Positions 9,896 to 27,027 are shown, counted from the stretch's first letter. The stretch is 64,000 nucleotides of DNA from CBDCUQ01 sp965222835 (GCA_965222835.1 CBDCUQ010000003.1:620001-684000), one strand, 5' to 3'. The notes: a model not told the origin generated them from the sequence alone. Numbers and translations: made by a program.

Positions 9896-10267
9896 CTACT
9901 TCGGCCTCTTGGCGCCATACTTCGAACGGCGCTGACGGCGCGCGGCAACACCCTGGGTGTCGAGTACGCCGCGAAGAATGTGATAGCGAACGCCGGGAAG
10001 GTCCTTCACGCGGCCGCCGCGGATGAGCACGACGGAGTGCTCCTGAAGATTGTGCCCTTCACCGGGGATGTAGCCGATGACTTCGTGGCCGTTGGTGAGG
10101 CGGATCTTGGCGACCTTACGCAGCGCCGAGTTCGGCTTCTTCGGCGTGGTTGTATAGACGCGGGTGCAGACGCCGCGCTTCTGCGGACACTGCTCCATGT
10201 GCCGCGATTTCTCGCGATAGGTCTTCGGATGCCTCGGCTTCCGGATCAGCTGTTGTATCGTCGGCAT
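9896..10267 (-). CDS. rpsL: 30S ribosomal protein S12
   Basis: S12 (123 aa) monitors codon-anticodon pairing in the A site. The start is the ATG at 10265-10267, giving MPTIQQLIRKPR; an upstream open extension of 23 codons is not homologous. The streptomycin-relevant loop reads TTPKKPNSALRKV with Lys present at the position of E. coli Lys43, and PGVRYHILRG follows later, so the sequence looks streptomycin-sensitive. It is the first gene of the str operon, about 240 nt downstream of a predicted promoter. Confidence 0.97.
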   Translation of the reverse strand: MPTIQQLIRKPRHPKTYREKSRHMEQCPQKRGVCTRVYTTTPKKPNSALRKVAKIRLTNGHEVIGYIPGEGHNLQEHSVVLIRGGRVKDLPGVRYHILRGVLDTQGVAARRQRRSKYGAKRPK

Positions 10268-10505
10268 TCGCCTCGTCCATTTTCCGGCCCCGCACCGGTA
10301 AAGCCGGGCGTACGCCAAAACCAACCTGCCGAGCACCGGTCGTCCGGGCCTGACACGAAAAAACCAGAGGATCTTCAGGTCCGCTGTTCCGGCGACACCC
10401 GAGGATCTTGGTCCGAATTGTCCTCTGCTTTGAGACGGCAGCGTATAGGCGCATGTCCGCGGGAAAACGCGGTGTCAGCCTACGGCCTACCGTGAGAGTG
10501 CGTGA

Positions 10506-10534
10506 CCTATATACACAGGCCGATGCGTGGTCAA
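10506..10534 (-). promoter_or_regulatory. Predicted promoter of the str operon (rpsL-rpsG-fusA-tufA)
   Basis: On the minus strand the sequence shows TTGACC (10529-10534), a 17-bp spacer and TATAGG (10506-10511). Both hexamers are close to the housekeeping sigma consensus with ideal spacing, and the site lies between the rpoC terminator and rpsL. Transcription would begin near 10498, leaving a long leader ahead of rpsL. Confidence 0.6.
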
Positions 10535-10701
10535 CACCCGCACCTCGGCTGCACTCAAAATATTCGCACGTCGATTGCGCATCTGATTGATGGACTTTGG
10601 GCAACGTAGGCTGTCAGACTGGTTGAGCGTCGGACAGGACCTTCGTGAAGCGCCTCACACATTTGAACGCGGTGCAGCGTTTGCACCCTGCTCAAACGAA
10701 A

Positions 10702-10728
10702 GCGGCCACTCCCGTCGGAGGTGGCCGC
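10702..10728 (-). terminator. Rho-independent terminator after rpoC
   Basis: Inverted repeats gcggccac (10702-10709) and gtggccgc (10721-10728) form a GC-rich stem with an 11-nt loop. On the minus strand the stem is followed by TTTCGTTT, an interrupted T tract. It lies about 50 bp past the rpoC stop and closes the rif operon. Confidence 0.65.
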
Positions 10729-10780
10729 CGAATTGTCGCAGGCCCGGCAAGATCTGCCGGTGCCGGTCCGCCGGCAAACG

Positions 10781-15019
<4,239 letters not shown>

Positions 15020-15169
15020 CGGCCGTCTCCCTGTCGGGGCGCTCTGCGAAGTCGGAAGGTCCCGTTCCGTCTCCTGGCGCAGAAACCTGTTTCTCTATCC
15101 GGTTTGCCTGTGCGGCGCGCCGAACGCGGGTGGAGTCAGGCCCAGAGAGCCCAACCCCCTTCTGATCCT

Positions 15170-19324
<4,155 letters not shown>

Positions 19325-19585
19325 GTCCATTCCTCGTCTTTGTCCGCGAGTGCCCCGCCCGCGTTCACTTCTAGATGTCGCGAGGGTTGCCACCCCTCGC
19401 TTTTCTTAAACCGCTCTTAAAACGGCTCGCCGGAGGACCCTTTCGGGGGCACGAGATCCCTTGAGGACACTCCGGAGAACTGTCTCCACCGGCTCGCTGC
19501 GCAGGAGCCGCGCAGCGGGTCTCAGGCAGCAGGCATCAGGAAAACGGGGGAAATCCGCTGCCTGTTGCCCGCTACCCGATGGCAG
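19325..19585 (-). promoter_or_regulatory. rplL-rpoB intercistronic leader with hairpins
   Basis: This 261-bp spacer between rplL and rpoB contains at least two perfect short hairpins: gcgaggg/ccctcgc (19380-19386 with 19394-19400) and gctgcgc/gcgcagc (19497-19503 with 19510-19516). In E. coli the equivalent spacer holds an attenuator and an RNase III site that set the rpoBC:rplJL ratio; the same role here is inference. Confidence 0.4.
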
Positions 19586-19966
19586 TTACTTGAGCTCGAC
19601 TTTCGCGCCTTGATCCTCGAGCTGCTTCTTCAACTTCTCAGCCTCATCCTTGGCGACACCTTCCTTGACGGGCTTGTTGCCGGCCTCGACGAGATCCTTG
19701 GCTTCCTTGAGACCAAGACCCGTGATGGCGCGGACCTCCTTGATGACGTTGATCTTCTTGTCGCCGCCAGCCACGAGAACGACTGAGAATTCGGTCTGCT
19801 CTTCGGCGGCAGCGGCACCGCCGCCTCCTGCGGGTGCAGCGGCCACAGCAACAGCTGCTGCTGCTGCTGAGACGCCCCACTTCTCTTCGAGCAATTTGGC
19901 AAGCTCTGCGGCTTCAAGAACCGTCAGCTTGGAGAGATCATCGGCGATCTTTGCGAGATCGGACAT
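19586..19966 (-). CDS. rplL: 50S ribosomal protein L7/L12
   Basis: L7/L12 (126 aa) forms the multimeric stalk that recruits translational GTPases. The N-terminal dimerisation helices (MSDLAKIADDLSKLTVLEAA) are followed by an Ala/Gly-rich hinge at about residues 38-55 and the globular domain with KINVIKEVRAITGLGLKEAK and DLVEAGNKPVKEGV. It ends GAKVELK, as usual. It lies 96 bp behind rplJ, the normal rplJL pair. Confidence 0.98.
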   Translation of the reverse strand: MSDLAKIADDLSKLTVLEAAELAKLLEEKWGVSAAAAAVAVAAAPAGGGGAAAAEEQTEFSVVLVAGGDKKINVIKEVRAITGLGLKEAKDLVEAGNKPVKEGVAKDEAEKLKKQLEDQGAKVELK

Positions 19967-20062
19967 TTGTCACTTCCTTTCGATTTGAACCTTATCGGGT
20001 TGCTGTTCCGGCAGCTCTTGGCTGCCCCATGTTTTCGTGGACGGCTGCCCTTTCGGGCGGCG

Positions 20063-20572
20063 TCACCCTGATGATGCTTTTGCCTGAATGACGCGCGCGA
20101 GCTTGGCGCCCGGCTCTTTGACGGTGCGGACGATCTTCGTCGCCGGCGCCGTTAAGAGACCGATCAGCTTTGCCCGGAGCTCATCAAGCGAAGGCAGGTC
20201 TGCAAGGGCTTTGACGGCGCTCGCATCAAGGATGGTTTTGCCCATCGCGCCGCCGAGGATCACGAGTTTCTCGTTTGACCTGGCGAACGTGACGGTCACC
20301 TTGGCCGCGGCGATCGGATCCTTCGAATAGGCCAGGATGGTCGGCCCAGTCATGAGATCCGAAATGCCTTCGGCGTCGGTGTCCTTGAGTGCAAGCTTCG
20401 CCAGCCTGTTCTTGGCCACTTTCACAGTGCCGCCGGCTTCTTTGACTTGCCGGCGTAGCTCTGCGGATTGAGCGGCCACCAGACCGGTGTTGTGGGCGAC
20501 CACCACCACGCCCGTGTCCTTGAACACGTCGTGGAGGTTCGTCACGAGCTCACGTTTCGCGGCTCTATCCAC
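20063..20572 (-). CDS. rplJ: 50S ribosomal protein L10 (GTG start)
   Basis: L10 (169 aa) anchors L7/L12 dimers to the ribosome. The start is placed at the GTG 20570-20572, giving (M)DRAAKRELVTNLHDVF, the standard L10 opening. An AAGGAG lies 10 bases upstream. A 65-codon open extension further upstream is Arg-rich and not homologous. VVVAHNTGLVAAQSAELRRQ and KVAKNRLAKLAL are family motifs. It follows rplA after a 385-bp leader, consistent with L10-mediated autoregulation. Confidence 0.95.
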   Translation of the reverse strand: MDRAAKRELVTNLHDVFKDTGVVVVAHNTGLVAAQSAELRRQVKEAGGTVKVAKNRLAKLALKDTDAEGISDLMTGPTILAYSKDPIAAAKVTVTFARSNEKLVILGGAMGKTILDASAVKALADLPSLDELRAKLIGLLTAPATKIVRTVKEPGAKLARVIQAKASSG

Positions 20573-20957
20573 CTTCAGCTCACTCCTTTTTGCGAGTCGA
20601 GACGCTCTGTCGAGACGCCTCCTCGCGGGTTGCACCTGCCGCCTTCTGCGAAGGTTGCCCTTCACCTTTGGCGGCGCTTGTCCTGTCCCGACCGCGCGCC
20701 TTTGATAAGGGCGGCACGGTGCTGACCCAGAAGGTTCAAACCGGACGCGTTGCCCGTACCCGGGCAAAAAATCCGGATTGTCTCCCGTCTCATGAGGGCT
20801 CCGGGGTTCCGGAAATTAAGATGTGCCTTTGCGCATAGCTCCGGCCATCACCCACAATCTCGGACAGGCCCCTCGCCGATGCTCCGGAACCCGGGGCTCC
20901 GGCGCAGGGTTTTCCGGACTTGCGCCCGGAAACTTCTCATCGGCTCGTTCCAACGCC
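20573..20957 (-). promoter_or_regulatory. rplA-rplJ intergenic region, probable rplJL leader
   Basis: This 385-bp gap has no credible gene and precedes rplJ. It contains long-range inverted sequence, for example gctccggggttccgg (20798-20812) against ccggaacccggggctcc (20883-20899), plus several Cys/Gly-frame shadows. In many bacteria the RNA upstream of rplJ is a folded target bound by the L10-L12 complex; that function is inferred from position only. Confidence 0.4.
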
Positions 20958-21710
20958 TCAGGCGTTTGGTGCAGCCGACATAACCGTTGCGGCATCGATC
21001 CTGAGGCCCGGGCCCATGCTCGAGCTGATCGATACCTTCTTCACATACTGGCCTTTGGCGCCCGTCGGTTTGGCCTTCACGACCGCATCGACGAATGCCT
21101 TGATGTTCTCGATGAGCGCCTCATTGGTGAAGCTCGCCTTGCCGACGCCGGCGTGCACGATGCCCGCCTTCTCGACTCGGAACTCGACAGAGCCACCCTT
21201 GGCGCCCTTGACCGCGTTTGTGACATCCATGGTCACGGTGCCGACGCGCGGGTTGGGCATGAGGCCGCGCGGGCCCAAGACCTTTCCGAGACGTCCCACC
21301 AAACCCATCATGTCGGGTGTGGCGATGCAGCGGTTGAAGTCGATGGTGCCCTTTTGAACGGTCTCCATCAGATCCTCGGCGCCGACGATGTCTGCGCCGG
21401 CTGCTTTGGCTTCATCCGCCTTGGCGCCGCGCGCGAACACGGCGACCTTGACCGTCCGGCCCGAGCCGTTGGGCAAGCTGCAAACGCCGCGTACGGCCTG
21501 ATCGGCGTGTTTCGGATCGACACCAAGGTTCATGGCGACCTCGACGGTCTCATCAAACTTCGCCTTGGCGCGCTCTTTCAGCAGCTTGACAGCTTCGTCG
21601 ATGCCGTAGGCCTTGTTTCGATCAATGCCGTCGCGGGATGCAAAGTTGCGCTTGCCGCCGGCGAGTCGCGTGGCTTTGACCGTTTCAGGCGCAATTTTTG
21701 CTTTCGCCAT
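20958..21710 (-). CDS. rplA: 50S ribosomal protein L1
   Basis: L1 (250 aa) forms the mobile stalk at the E site and represses the L11 operon in other bacteria. RDGIDRNKAYGIDEAVKLLK, the RNA-binding part MPNPRVGTVTMDV and FTNEALIENIKAFVDAVVKAKPTG split across the domain are clear family features. The length is slightly above the usual 230 because of a longer N-terminus (MAKAKIAPETVKATRLAGGK). It starts 3 bp after rplK. Confidence 0.97.
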   Translation of the reverse strand: MAKAKIAPETVKATRLAGGKRNFASRDGIDRNKAYGIDEAVKLLKERAKAKFDETVEVAMNLGVDPKHADQAVRGVCSLPNGSGRTVKVAVFARGAKADEAKAAGADIVGAEDLMETVQKGTIDFNRCIATPDMMGLVGRLGKVLGPRGLMPNPRVGTVTMDVTNAVKGAKGGSVEFRVEKAGIVHAGVGKASFTNEALIENIKAFVDAVVKAKPTGAKGQYVKKVSISSSMGPGLRIDAATVMSAAPNA

Positions 21711-21713
21711 CGC

Positions 21714-22142
21714 TTAGCCCTCCACCGTGAGGCCCATCGAGCGGGCGGAACCTGCAATCGTCTTGGCCGCCTGCTCAAGATCGTCCGAGTTCAAGTCCTT
21801 CATCTTGAGCTTGGCGATCTCCCGGCACTGCTCCATCGTCACTTTGCCAACCATTTCGCGGCCCGGCGTTTTGGAGCCGGACTTGAGCTTTGCAGCCTGC
21901 TTAAGGAAGAAGGATGCAGGCGGCGTACGCATCTCGAAGGTGAACGAGCGGTCCGTGTAGACCGTGATCTTCACCGGGATCGGCGTGCCCTGCTCCATCT
22001 CCTTCGTCTTGGCGTTGAACGCCTTGCAGAACTCCATGATGTTGACACCGCGCTGGCCGAGCGCAGGGCCGATCGGAGGTGACGGATTGGCCCCTCCGGC
22101 CGGCACTTGTAGGTTTATGAAGCCGTCAATTTTCTTTGCCAT
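21714..22142 (-). CDS. rplK: 50S ribosomal protein L11
   Basis: L11 (142 aa) builds the GTPase-associated centre with the L10 stalk and is the thiostrepton target. MAKKIDGFINLQVPAGGANP and the adjacent SPPIGPALGQRGVNIMEFCK are the invariant proline-rich opening. The C-terminal RNA-binding domain ends AKTIAGSARSMGLTVEG. It lies about 200 bp after nusG; that spacer may contain a promoter or L1 target, but no clear element was recognised. Confidence 0.98.
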   Translation of the reverse strand: MAKKIDGFINLQVPAGGANPSPPIGPALGQRGVNIMEFCKAFNAKTKEMEQGTPIPVKITVYTDRSFTFEMRTPPASFFLKQAAKLKSGSKTPGREMVGKVTMEQCREIAKLKMKDLNSDDLEQAAKTIAGSARSMGLTVEG

Positions 22143-22346
22143 GGTTTCCCCTGGTTACTTCGGGACGATCCCTTGCCGGGAGCCTCCCAGGGTTAGCGGT
22201 CCACGGAACGATGCGTCTTCATTGAGACCACGCTCCTCCCGCACACTCCGCGCATGCTCGATCATTCGAGCCTTCGCGGGTCTCCGGCGCGTTACGCCGA
22301 ACTCAAACTCTGTTCTCTCTTATCTCTGTGATTGCTCCCACTATCC

Positions 22347-22883
22347 TCACACGGCCACTTTCTCGACCTGACCGAACTCCAGCTCGACAGGTGTCTTGCG
22401 GCCGAAGATCGACACACCGACCTTAAGCCGCGACCGCTCACCATCCACTTCTTCAACCTCTCCCTGGAACGAGGCAAAGGGTCCGTCGACCACTTTCACT
22501 TGCTCTCCAACCTCGTAAATAATCGACGGCGTCGGCCGTTCCGTTCCCTCCTGCACCTGGTTCAGGATGCGCATCGCCTCATCTTCGGAGATGGGGATCG
22601 GCTTGTGCTCGGCACCAAGAAACCCTGTCACCTTCGGCGTGTTTTTGATGAGTACGAACGCGGGGTCCGTCATCTCCATCTTCACCAGCACGTAACCCGG
22701 TAGGAATTTGCGCTCGGCCTGGACCTTGCGCCCCCGCCTAAGCTCAATCACCTCCTCGGTGGGCACGACCACTTCCTCGAAGAGATCGTCGAGCCCGGCC
22801 GCCTTTGCCCGCTCCTTGATGGCGTCCGCCACCTTGCGCTCAAAGTTGGTGTAGGCGTGCACAATGTACCAGCGCTTGGCCAT
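22347..22883 (-). CDS. nusG: Transcription termination/antitermination factor NusG
   Basis: NusG (178 aa) binds RNA polymerase and links it to Rho or to ribosomal S10. The N-terminal NGN domain opens MAKRWYIVHAYTNFERKVAD and includes RKFLPGYVLVKMEMTD; the C-terminal KOW domain contains VVDGPFASFQGEVEEVD. The start is the ATG at 22881-22883, with GAGGA just before it; an upstream 14-codon extension is not conserved. It is 62 bp downstream of secE. Confidence 0.97.
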   Translation of the reverse strand: MAKRWYIVHAYTNFERKVADAIKERAKAAGLDDLFEEVVVPTEEVIELRRGRKVQAERKFLPGYVLVKMEMTDPAFVLIKNTPKVTGFLGAEHKPIPISEDEAMRILNQVQEGTERPTPSIIYEVGEQVKVVDGPFASFQGEVEEVDGERSRLKVGVSIFGRKTPVELEFGQVEKVAV

Positions 22884-22945
22884 TCCTCGTTGTCTCTCTC
22901 GCGCTTGACCGCAAAGCCCCCGCAAACTTCACCAAACCCCAGCGT

Positions 22946-23143
22946 TTAGCCGCCGAGGCCCAAGACCAGCTGGATAATCCTGCTGATCACCATGTCCGCG
23001 AGGAGAAAAAAGATGGCCGCCAAGGACACCATGATCAGAACCATAATGGTCGTGATCCACACCTCTTTCCAGGTGGGCCAAGTGACCTTGCCAACTTCCT
23101 GCCTTACCTCTTGAATGAACTGGAATGGATTGCGATTCGCCAT
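22946..23143 (-). CDS. secE: Preprotein translocase subunit SecE
   Basis: SecE (65 aa) clamps SecY in the SecYEG protein-export channel. The short single-membrane-span type seen here is normal for alphaproteobacteria: MANRNPFQFIQEVRQEVGKV, the conserved TWPTWKEV, and a membrane segment TIMVLIMVSLAAIFFLLADM. The start is the ATG at 23141-23143; a 10-codon extension upstream is not conserved. The tRNA-Trp, secE, nusG order is common in bacteria. Confidence 0.96.
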   Translation of the reverse strand: MANRNPFQFIQEVRQEVGKVTWPTWKEVWITTIMVLIMVSLAAIFFLLADMVISRIIQLVLGLGG

Positions 23144-23256
23144 CAAAATGTCTTCCCTGCCGCCATGCGGCAAATTGACGCGCAGCCCGCATTCCTGTGG
23201 GCTGCCGCCAAAATCCAGTTTCTACGCCCTCGACCGAGACCGGATTGTCCGGCGAA

Positions 23257-23332
23257 TGGCAGGGGTTGAGGGGCTCGAACCCCCAGCCTTCGGTTTTGGA
23301 GACCGACGCTCTACCAGTTGAGCTAAACCCCT
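23257..23332 (-). tRNA. tRNA-Trp (CCA anticodon)
   Basis: The minus strand folds as a cloverleaf: acceptor AGGGGTT pairs with AACCCCT, D-loop TAGCTCAACTGGTAGAGC, anticodon loop CTCCAAA with anticodon CCA, and T arm GGGGGTTCGAGCCCC. The 3' CCA is encoded (23257-23259). It lies about 110 bp upstream of secE, as in many proteobacteria. Confidence 0.96.
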
Positions 23333-23410
23333 ATTGCGCGGCATCCGCGCCCTATCAGCCTCACACGGGGCCGGTTTCCATAGCCGAACTTTTTCCCTTT
23401 GTCACTTGCT

Positions 23411-23523
23411 AGTGCATGCTCAACGTAGGTTGACATGCCTGGCCAACCCACTCCCCCTCCCGGCCACCCAAAGCGATGATGGATTGGGCGGCCGGGAGGG
23501 GGAGTGGGTGGTTCGACTTAAAC
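23411..23523. repeat. Composite palindromic element, copy A
   Basis: A perfect 19-bp inverted repeat (cccactccccctcccggcc, 23447-23465, with its complement at 23490-23508) forms the core. The left tail begins TAGTGCATGCTCAACGTAGG and includes a nested small palindrome (TCAACGTAGGTTGA); the right tail is GGTTCGACTTAAAC. The same structure recurs at 25826, 26936, 27535 and 33055. It sits between ybjQ and tRNA-Trp. Confidence 0.85.
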
Positions 23524-23542
23524 CTGACGTGACGGTTTGGCC

Positions 23543-23866
23543 TCAGGCCACCTTTTCCACCACGACTGCCGTCCCGTAGGCAAGAACGACTGTGACCGTG
23601 CCGGCCATCTCGTTGGCATCGTAGCGGAAGGCCAAAACGGCGTTGGCGCCCATGGCTTCTGCTTGTTGGACCAGGTTATCGAACGCCTCCTGACGCGTCT
23701 CCTCAGCCAGCTTCCCATAAAGGCTGATGTTGCCGCCAAACAGGATTTGGATGGCCGCGCCGAGATTGCCGACGACGCTGCGTGAGCGCACGGTCAGACC
23801 GCGGGCAACGCCCAGCGTGCGTACGACGCGATAGCCAGGCAGGTCGTTGGTCGTGGCGACGATCAT
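23543..23866 (-). CDS. YbjQ/UPF0145-family protein
   Basis: This 107-residue protein matches the YbjQ (UPF0145) family, small proteins that assemble into pentameric rings and whose role is unsettled, sometimes annotated as heavy-metal binding. Visible features are the opening MIVATTNDLPGYRVVRTLGV, RGLTVRSRSVVGNLGAAIQ, the GKLAEETRQEAFDNLVQQA helix and the motif GANAVLAFRYDANEM. The length is typical. It is inserted between tufB and tRNA-Trp, an unusual place, and five copies of a 7-bp repeat lie 14-48 bases upstream of its ATG. Confidence 0.88.
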   Translation of the reverse strand: MIVATTNDLPGYRVVRTLGVARGLTVRSRSVVGNLGAAIQILFGGNISLYGKLAEETRQEAFDNLVQQAEAMGANAVLAFRYDANEMAGTVTVVLAYGTAVVVEKVA

Positions 23867-23880
23867 GGGATGTTTCCCGG

Positions 23881-23915
23881 GCAGTGGGCAGTGGGCAGTG
23901 GGCAGTGGGCAGTGA
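23881..23915. repeat. 7-bp tandem repeat upstream of ybjQ
   Basis: Five consecutive copies of GCAGTGG (the last ending in A) run from 23881 to 23915, in the leader of the ybjQ-like gene on the minus strand and just after the tufB stop. The tract could change length by slipped-strand mispairing. Confidence 0.9.
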
Positions 23916-23963
23916 TGAAAACTGAATTGTCACCGACTGCCTACTGCCTTGTGTCTACCGCCT

Positions 23964-25172
<1,209 letters not shown>

Positions 25173-25248
25173 AAGAACTCGTCCTTGGTTGCGTGTGTTT
25201 CAGAAACTTGCGGCGGGGGACGTCAAACGCCGCGGTAGATCCGGGGTT

Positions 25249-25277
25249 CCGATAGGGGGGAAAAGCCCGGCATGCAA
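25249..25277 (-). promoter_or_regulatory. Possible tufB promoter
   Basis: On the minus strand TTGCAT (25272-25277), 17 bp and TATCGG (25249-25254) resemble a sigma70 promoter between tRNA-Gly and tufB. The match is moderate, and tufB may instead be read from upstream of the tRNA genes. Confidence 0.3.
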
Positions 25278-25369
25278 GAGGGAAGCGCGTGAAAAGACCG
25301 CAATAGATGTCGCGAAAACGGGCGTTGCGTTTAGGCTGGTCCCTTGGGTCCTCTGATGGCGGAGGCGGA

Positions 25370-25443
25370 TGGAGCGGGTGATGGGAATCGAACCCACGTA
25401 TTCAGCTTGGAAGGCTGCTGCTCTACCATTGAGCTACACCCGC
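25370..25443 (-). tRNA. tRNA-Gly (TCC anticodon)
   Basis: The minus strand gives GCGGGTG acceptor paired with CACCCGC, D arm TAGCTCAATGGTAGAGC, anticodon loop CTTCCAA with anticodon TCC, and T arm GTGGGTTCGATTCCCAT. CCA is encoded at 25370-25372. It is part of the tRNA-Tyr, tRNA-Gly, tufB group. Confidence 0.96.
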
Positions 25444-25458
25444 GAAAGACTCTTCTTT

Positions 25459-25648
25459 GATCGTGGCGACTCCCCGGTGGGGAGCCGGCCGCCACGATAG
25501 ACCCTTTTGATCGTGGCGACTCCCCGGTGGGGAGCCGGCCGCCACGATAGACCCTTTTGATCGTGGCGACTCCCCCGCGGGGAGCCGGCCGCCACGATAG
25601 ACCCTTTTGATCGTGGCGACTCCCCCGCGGGGAGCCGGCCGCCACGAT
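25459..25648. repeat. Four tandem 50-bp hairpin units between tRNA-Tyr and tRNA-Gly
   Basis: The unit starts gatcgtggcgactcccc at 25459, 25509, 25559 and 25609, so the period is exactly 50 bp. Each unit is a self-complementary stem: ATCGTGGCG pairs with CGCCACGAT and CTCCCC with GGGGAG. The apical triplet is GGT in units 1-2 and CGC in units 3-4; otherwise they are identical. Spacers are the same in every unit (AGACCCTTTTG), so this is not a CRISPR array. Confidence 0.93.
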
Positions 25649-25714
25649 GTAAGCCCGGCATTGCGCCGGAACTACGCCGGTAGGGTTGGCGTGGCGGCTA
25701 CCGGCAAACAAAAT

Positions 25715-25800
25715 TGGTGGAAGGGGCTGGATTCGAACCAGCGTAGGCCGAAGCCAGCAGGTTTACAGCCTGCCCCCTTTAGCCACTCGGGCACCCTTCC
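25715..25800 (-). tRNA. tRNA-Tyr (GTA anticodon)
   Basis: The minus strand gives a class II tRNA of 86 nt: acceptor GGAAGGG with CCCTTCC, anticodon loop CTGTAAA with anticodon GTA, a long variable arm (TGCTGGCTTCGGCCTACG region) and T arm CTGGTTCGAATCCAG. CCA is encoded at 25715-25717. It starts the tRNA-tufB group. Confidence 0.96.
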
Positions 25801-25823
25801 ACTTTGGTCTCGGCTCTCGCCGG

Positions 25824-25913
25824 ACTTGCCTTGCCAGCCCACTCCCCCTCCCGGCCACCCAAGCCTGCCACCAAGGTGACCGGGAGGGGGAGTGGGCGGT
25901 GCGGACTAACCTG
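25824..25913. repeat. Composite palindromic element, copy B (degenerate)
   Basis: Arms cccactccccctcccgg (25838-25854) and ccgggagggggagtggg (25880-25896) are perfect complements. The inner loop (aagcctgccaccaagg) differs from the other copies and the tails are shortened: CTTGCCAGCCC on the left and GCGGACTAACC on the right. It lies between the divergent tRNA-Tyr and rlmB, where a promoter would be expected. Confidence 0.8.
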
Positions 25914-26070
25914 CAATCTTCAGGGCTCAGGCCCAAACGAAAACACCCCGAGCGTGACGCCACGCGGCGGGGAGCGGCGCCCGTTATGGGAACGGGCTCC
26001 CCTGATGTCAATTGGAAAAGCTCGCAGAAACACCTATGGCTTGCAACGTCCATGAGCACGATTGCCCCCA

Positions 26071-26904
26071 ATGACTGATCCCGTCAAACCCGCGCGACGG
26101 CGCCCCAAAGCCCGAAGCAAGCCCTGGCAGCGCAAGAGCAAGCCGACGTCTGCCGGTCCCGCCGGGCTTGCCGCCGATGATGGGCTTGTGCGCCTTTATG
26201 GCGTGCATGCCGTCGAGGCCGCCTTGGCCAATCCCGCCCGCACGCTTGTGCGCCTCTCTGCCACCGACAATGCCGCGCGGCGTTTGGCGAAGGCGATTGC
26301 TGAACGGGGGATCACACCGGAGGCGGTCAGTCCACGCGACCTCGATAAGCTGCTCGGGGCTGACACGGTTCACCAGGGCCTGCTTCTGGAAACGGAGCCT
26401 CTCGAAGAACCCGAACTCCCTGATCTCGCCGAAGCCGGCGCCGAGGGCGGACCGCTTGTCATCCTTGATCATGTGACGGACCCGCACAACGTTGGTGCTG
26501 TCTTGCGCTCAGCAGCGGCGTTTGGCGCGTCGGGGCTGGTCATGACGCGGCGGCACAGTCCGCCCCTTAATGGCACGCTGGCAAAATCGGCATCCGGCGC
26601 GCTGGAACTGGTGCCGATCGCGCTGGTGCAGAATCTGGCCAAGGCGATGGGTGAGCTTAGGGCGAGCGGTTTCGTTTTGCTTGGGCTCGACGGCAAAGCG
26701 GACCACGCCATCGAAGATGAAATCTTCGACCGCCCGGTGGGGCTTGTACTCGGCGCTGAGGGCAAAGGCTTACGTCAGCTGACGGCTGAGACGTGCGATC
26801 GTCTTGTGCGGATTACGACGGCCGGCGGCGTCGCAAGTCTCAACGTGTCGAACGCGGCCGCCGTGGCCCTGCATGCTGCGGCCATGCGCAAGCGAAAGGG
26901 TTGA
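26071..26904 (+). CDS. rlmB: 23S rRNA (guanosine-2'-O-)-methyltransferase RlmB
   Basis: This 277-residue SpoU/TrmH-family enzyme most likely methylates the 2'-O of G2251 in 23S rRNA using SAM. After a basic N-terminal tail (about 35 residues, KPARRRPKARSKPWQRKSK) comes the SpoU substrate-binding domain (LYGVHAVEAALAN) and the knotted SPOUT domain with ILDHVTDPHNVGAVLRSA, GLVLGAEGKGLRQ and ASLNVSNAAAVAL. The ATG at 26071 is preferred over a TTG three codons earlier. It is the first plus-strand gene after the ribosomal block. Confidence 0.93.
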   Translation: MTDPVKPARRRPKARSKPWQRKSKPTSAGPAGLAADDGLVRLYGVHAVEAALANPARTLVRLSATDNAARRLAKAIAERGITPEAVSPRDLDKLLGADTVHQGLLLETEPLEEPELPDLAEAGAEGGPLVILDHVTDPHNVGAVLRSAAAFGASGLVMTRRHSPPLNGTLAKSASGALELVPIALVQNLAKAMGELRASGFVLLGLDGKADHAIEDEIFDRPVGLVLGAEGKGLRQLTAETCDRLVRITTAGGVASLNVSNAAAVALHAAAMRKRKG

Positions 26905-26935
26905 TCACACGAGAGGCTTTCTTTTCTGCCTGTTC

Positions 26936-27027
26936 GCCTGACCAACCCGCTCCGCCACCCGTCGCTGTTGTCATCCCGGGGTCAAGCCCCGGGATGACAA
27001 CAGGGGGAACGGGTGGTTCGACCAAAA
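26936..27027. repeat. Composite palindromic element, copy E, with nested hairpin
   Basis: Outer arms resemble the other copies (ACCAACCCGCTCC on the left, GGAACGGGTGGTTCGACC on the right). The middle is replaced by a perfect 17-bp stem, ctgttgtcatcccgggg (26965-26981) with its complement at 26987-27003 and loop TCAAG. That inner hairpin belongs to the second palindrome family seen at 51426-51645. It lies between two convergent genes and could serve as a two-way terminator. Confidence 0.8.

Larger units (their letters stand above)
10268..10780. other. Intergenic region between rpoC and rpsL
   Basis: This 513-bp gap separates the rpoBC unit from the str operon, both on the minus strand. It contains the rpoC terminator hairpin (10702-10728) and a sigma70-type promoter (10506-10534). 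Open frames crossing it have no recognisable product. The stretch 10268-10500 would be an untranslated rpsL leader of about 230 nt. Confidence 0.7.

Noticed and set aside
25459..25648. CRISPR array at the four 50-bp repeats
   Set aside because: Units and spacers are all the same, the repeat is itself a perfect hairpin, and no cas genes are present.
25331..25711. Protein-coding frames across the tandem hairpins (repeated RGGRLPxGES motifs)
   Set aside because: Open only because the repeat unit lacks stops; the frame runs through tRNA-Gly and has no start signal.
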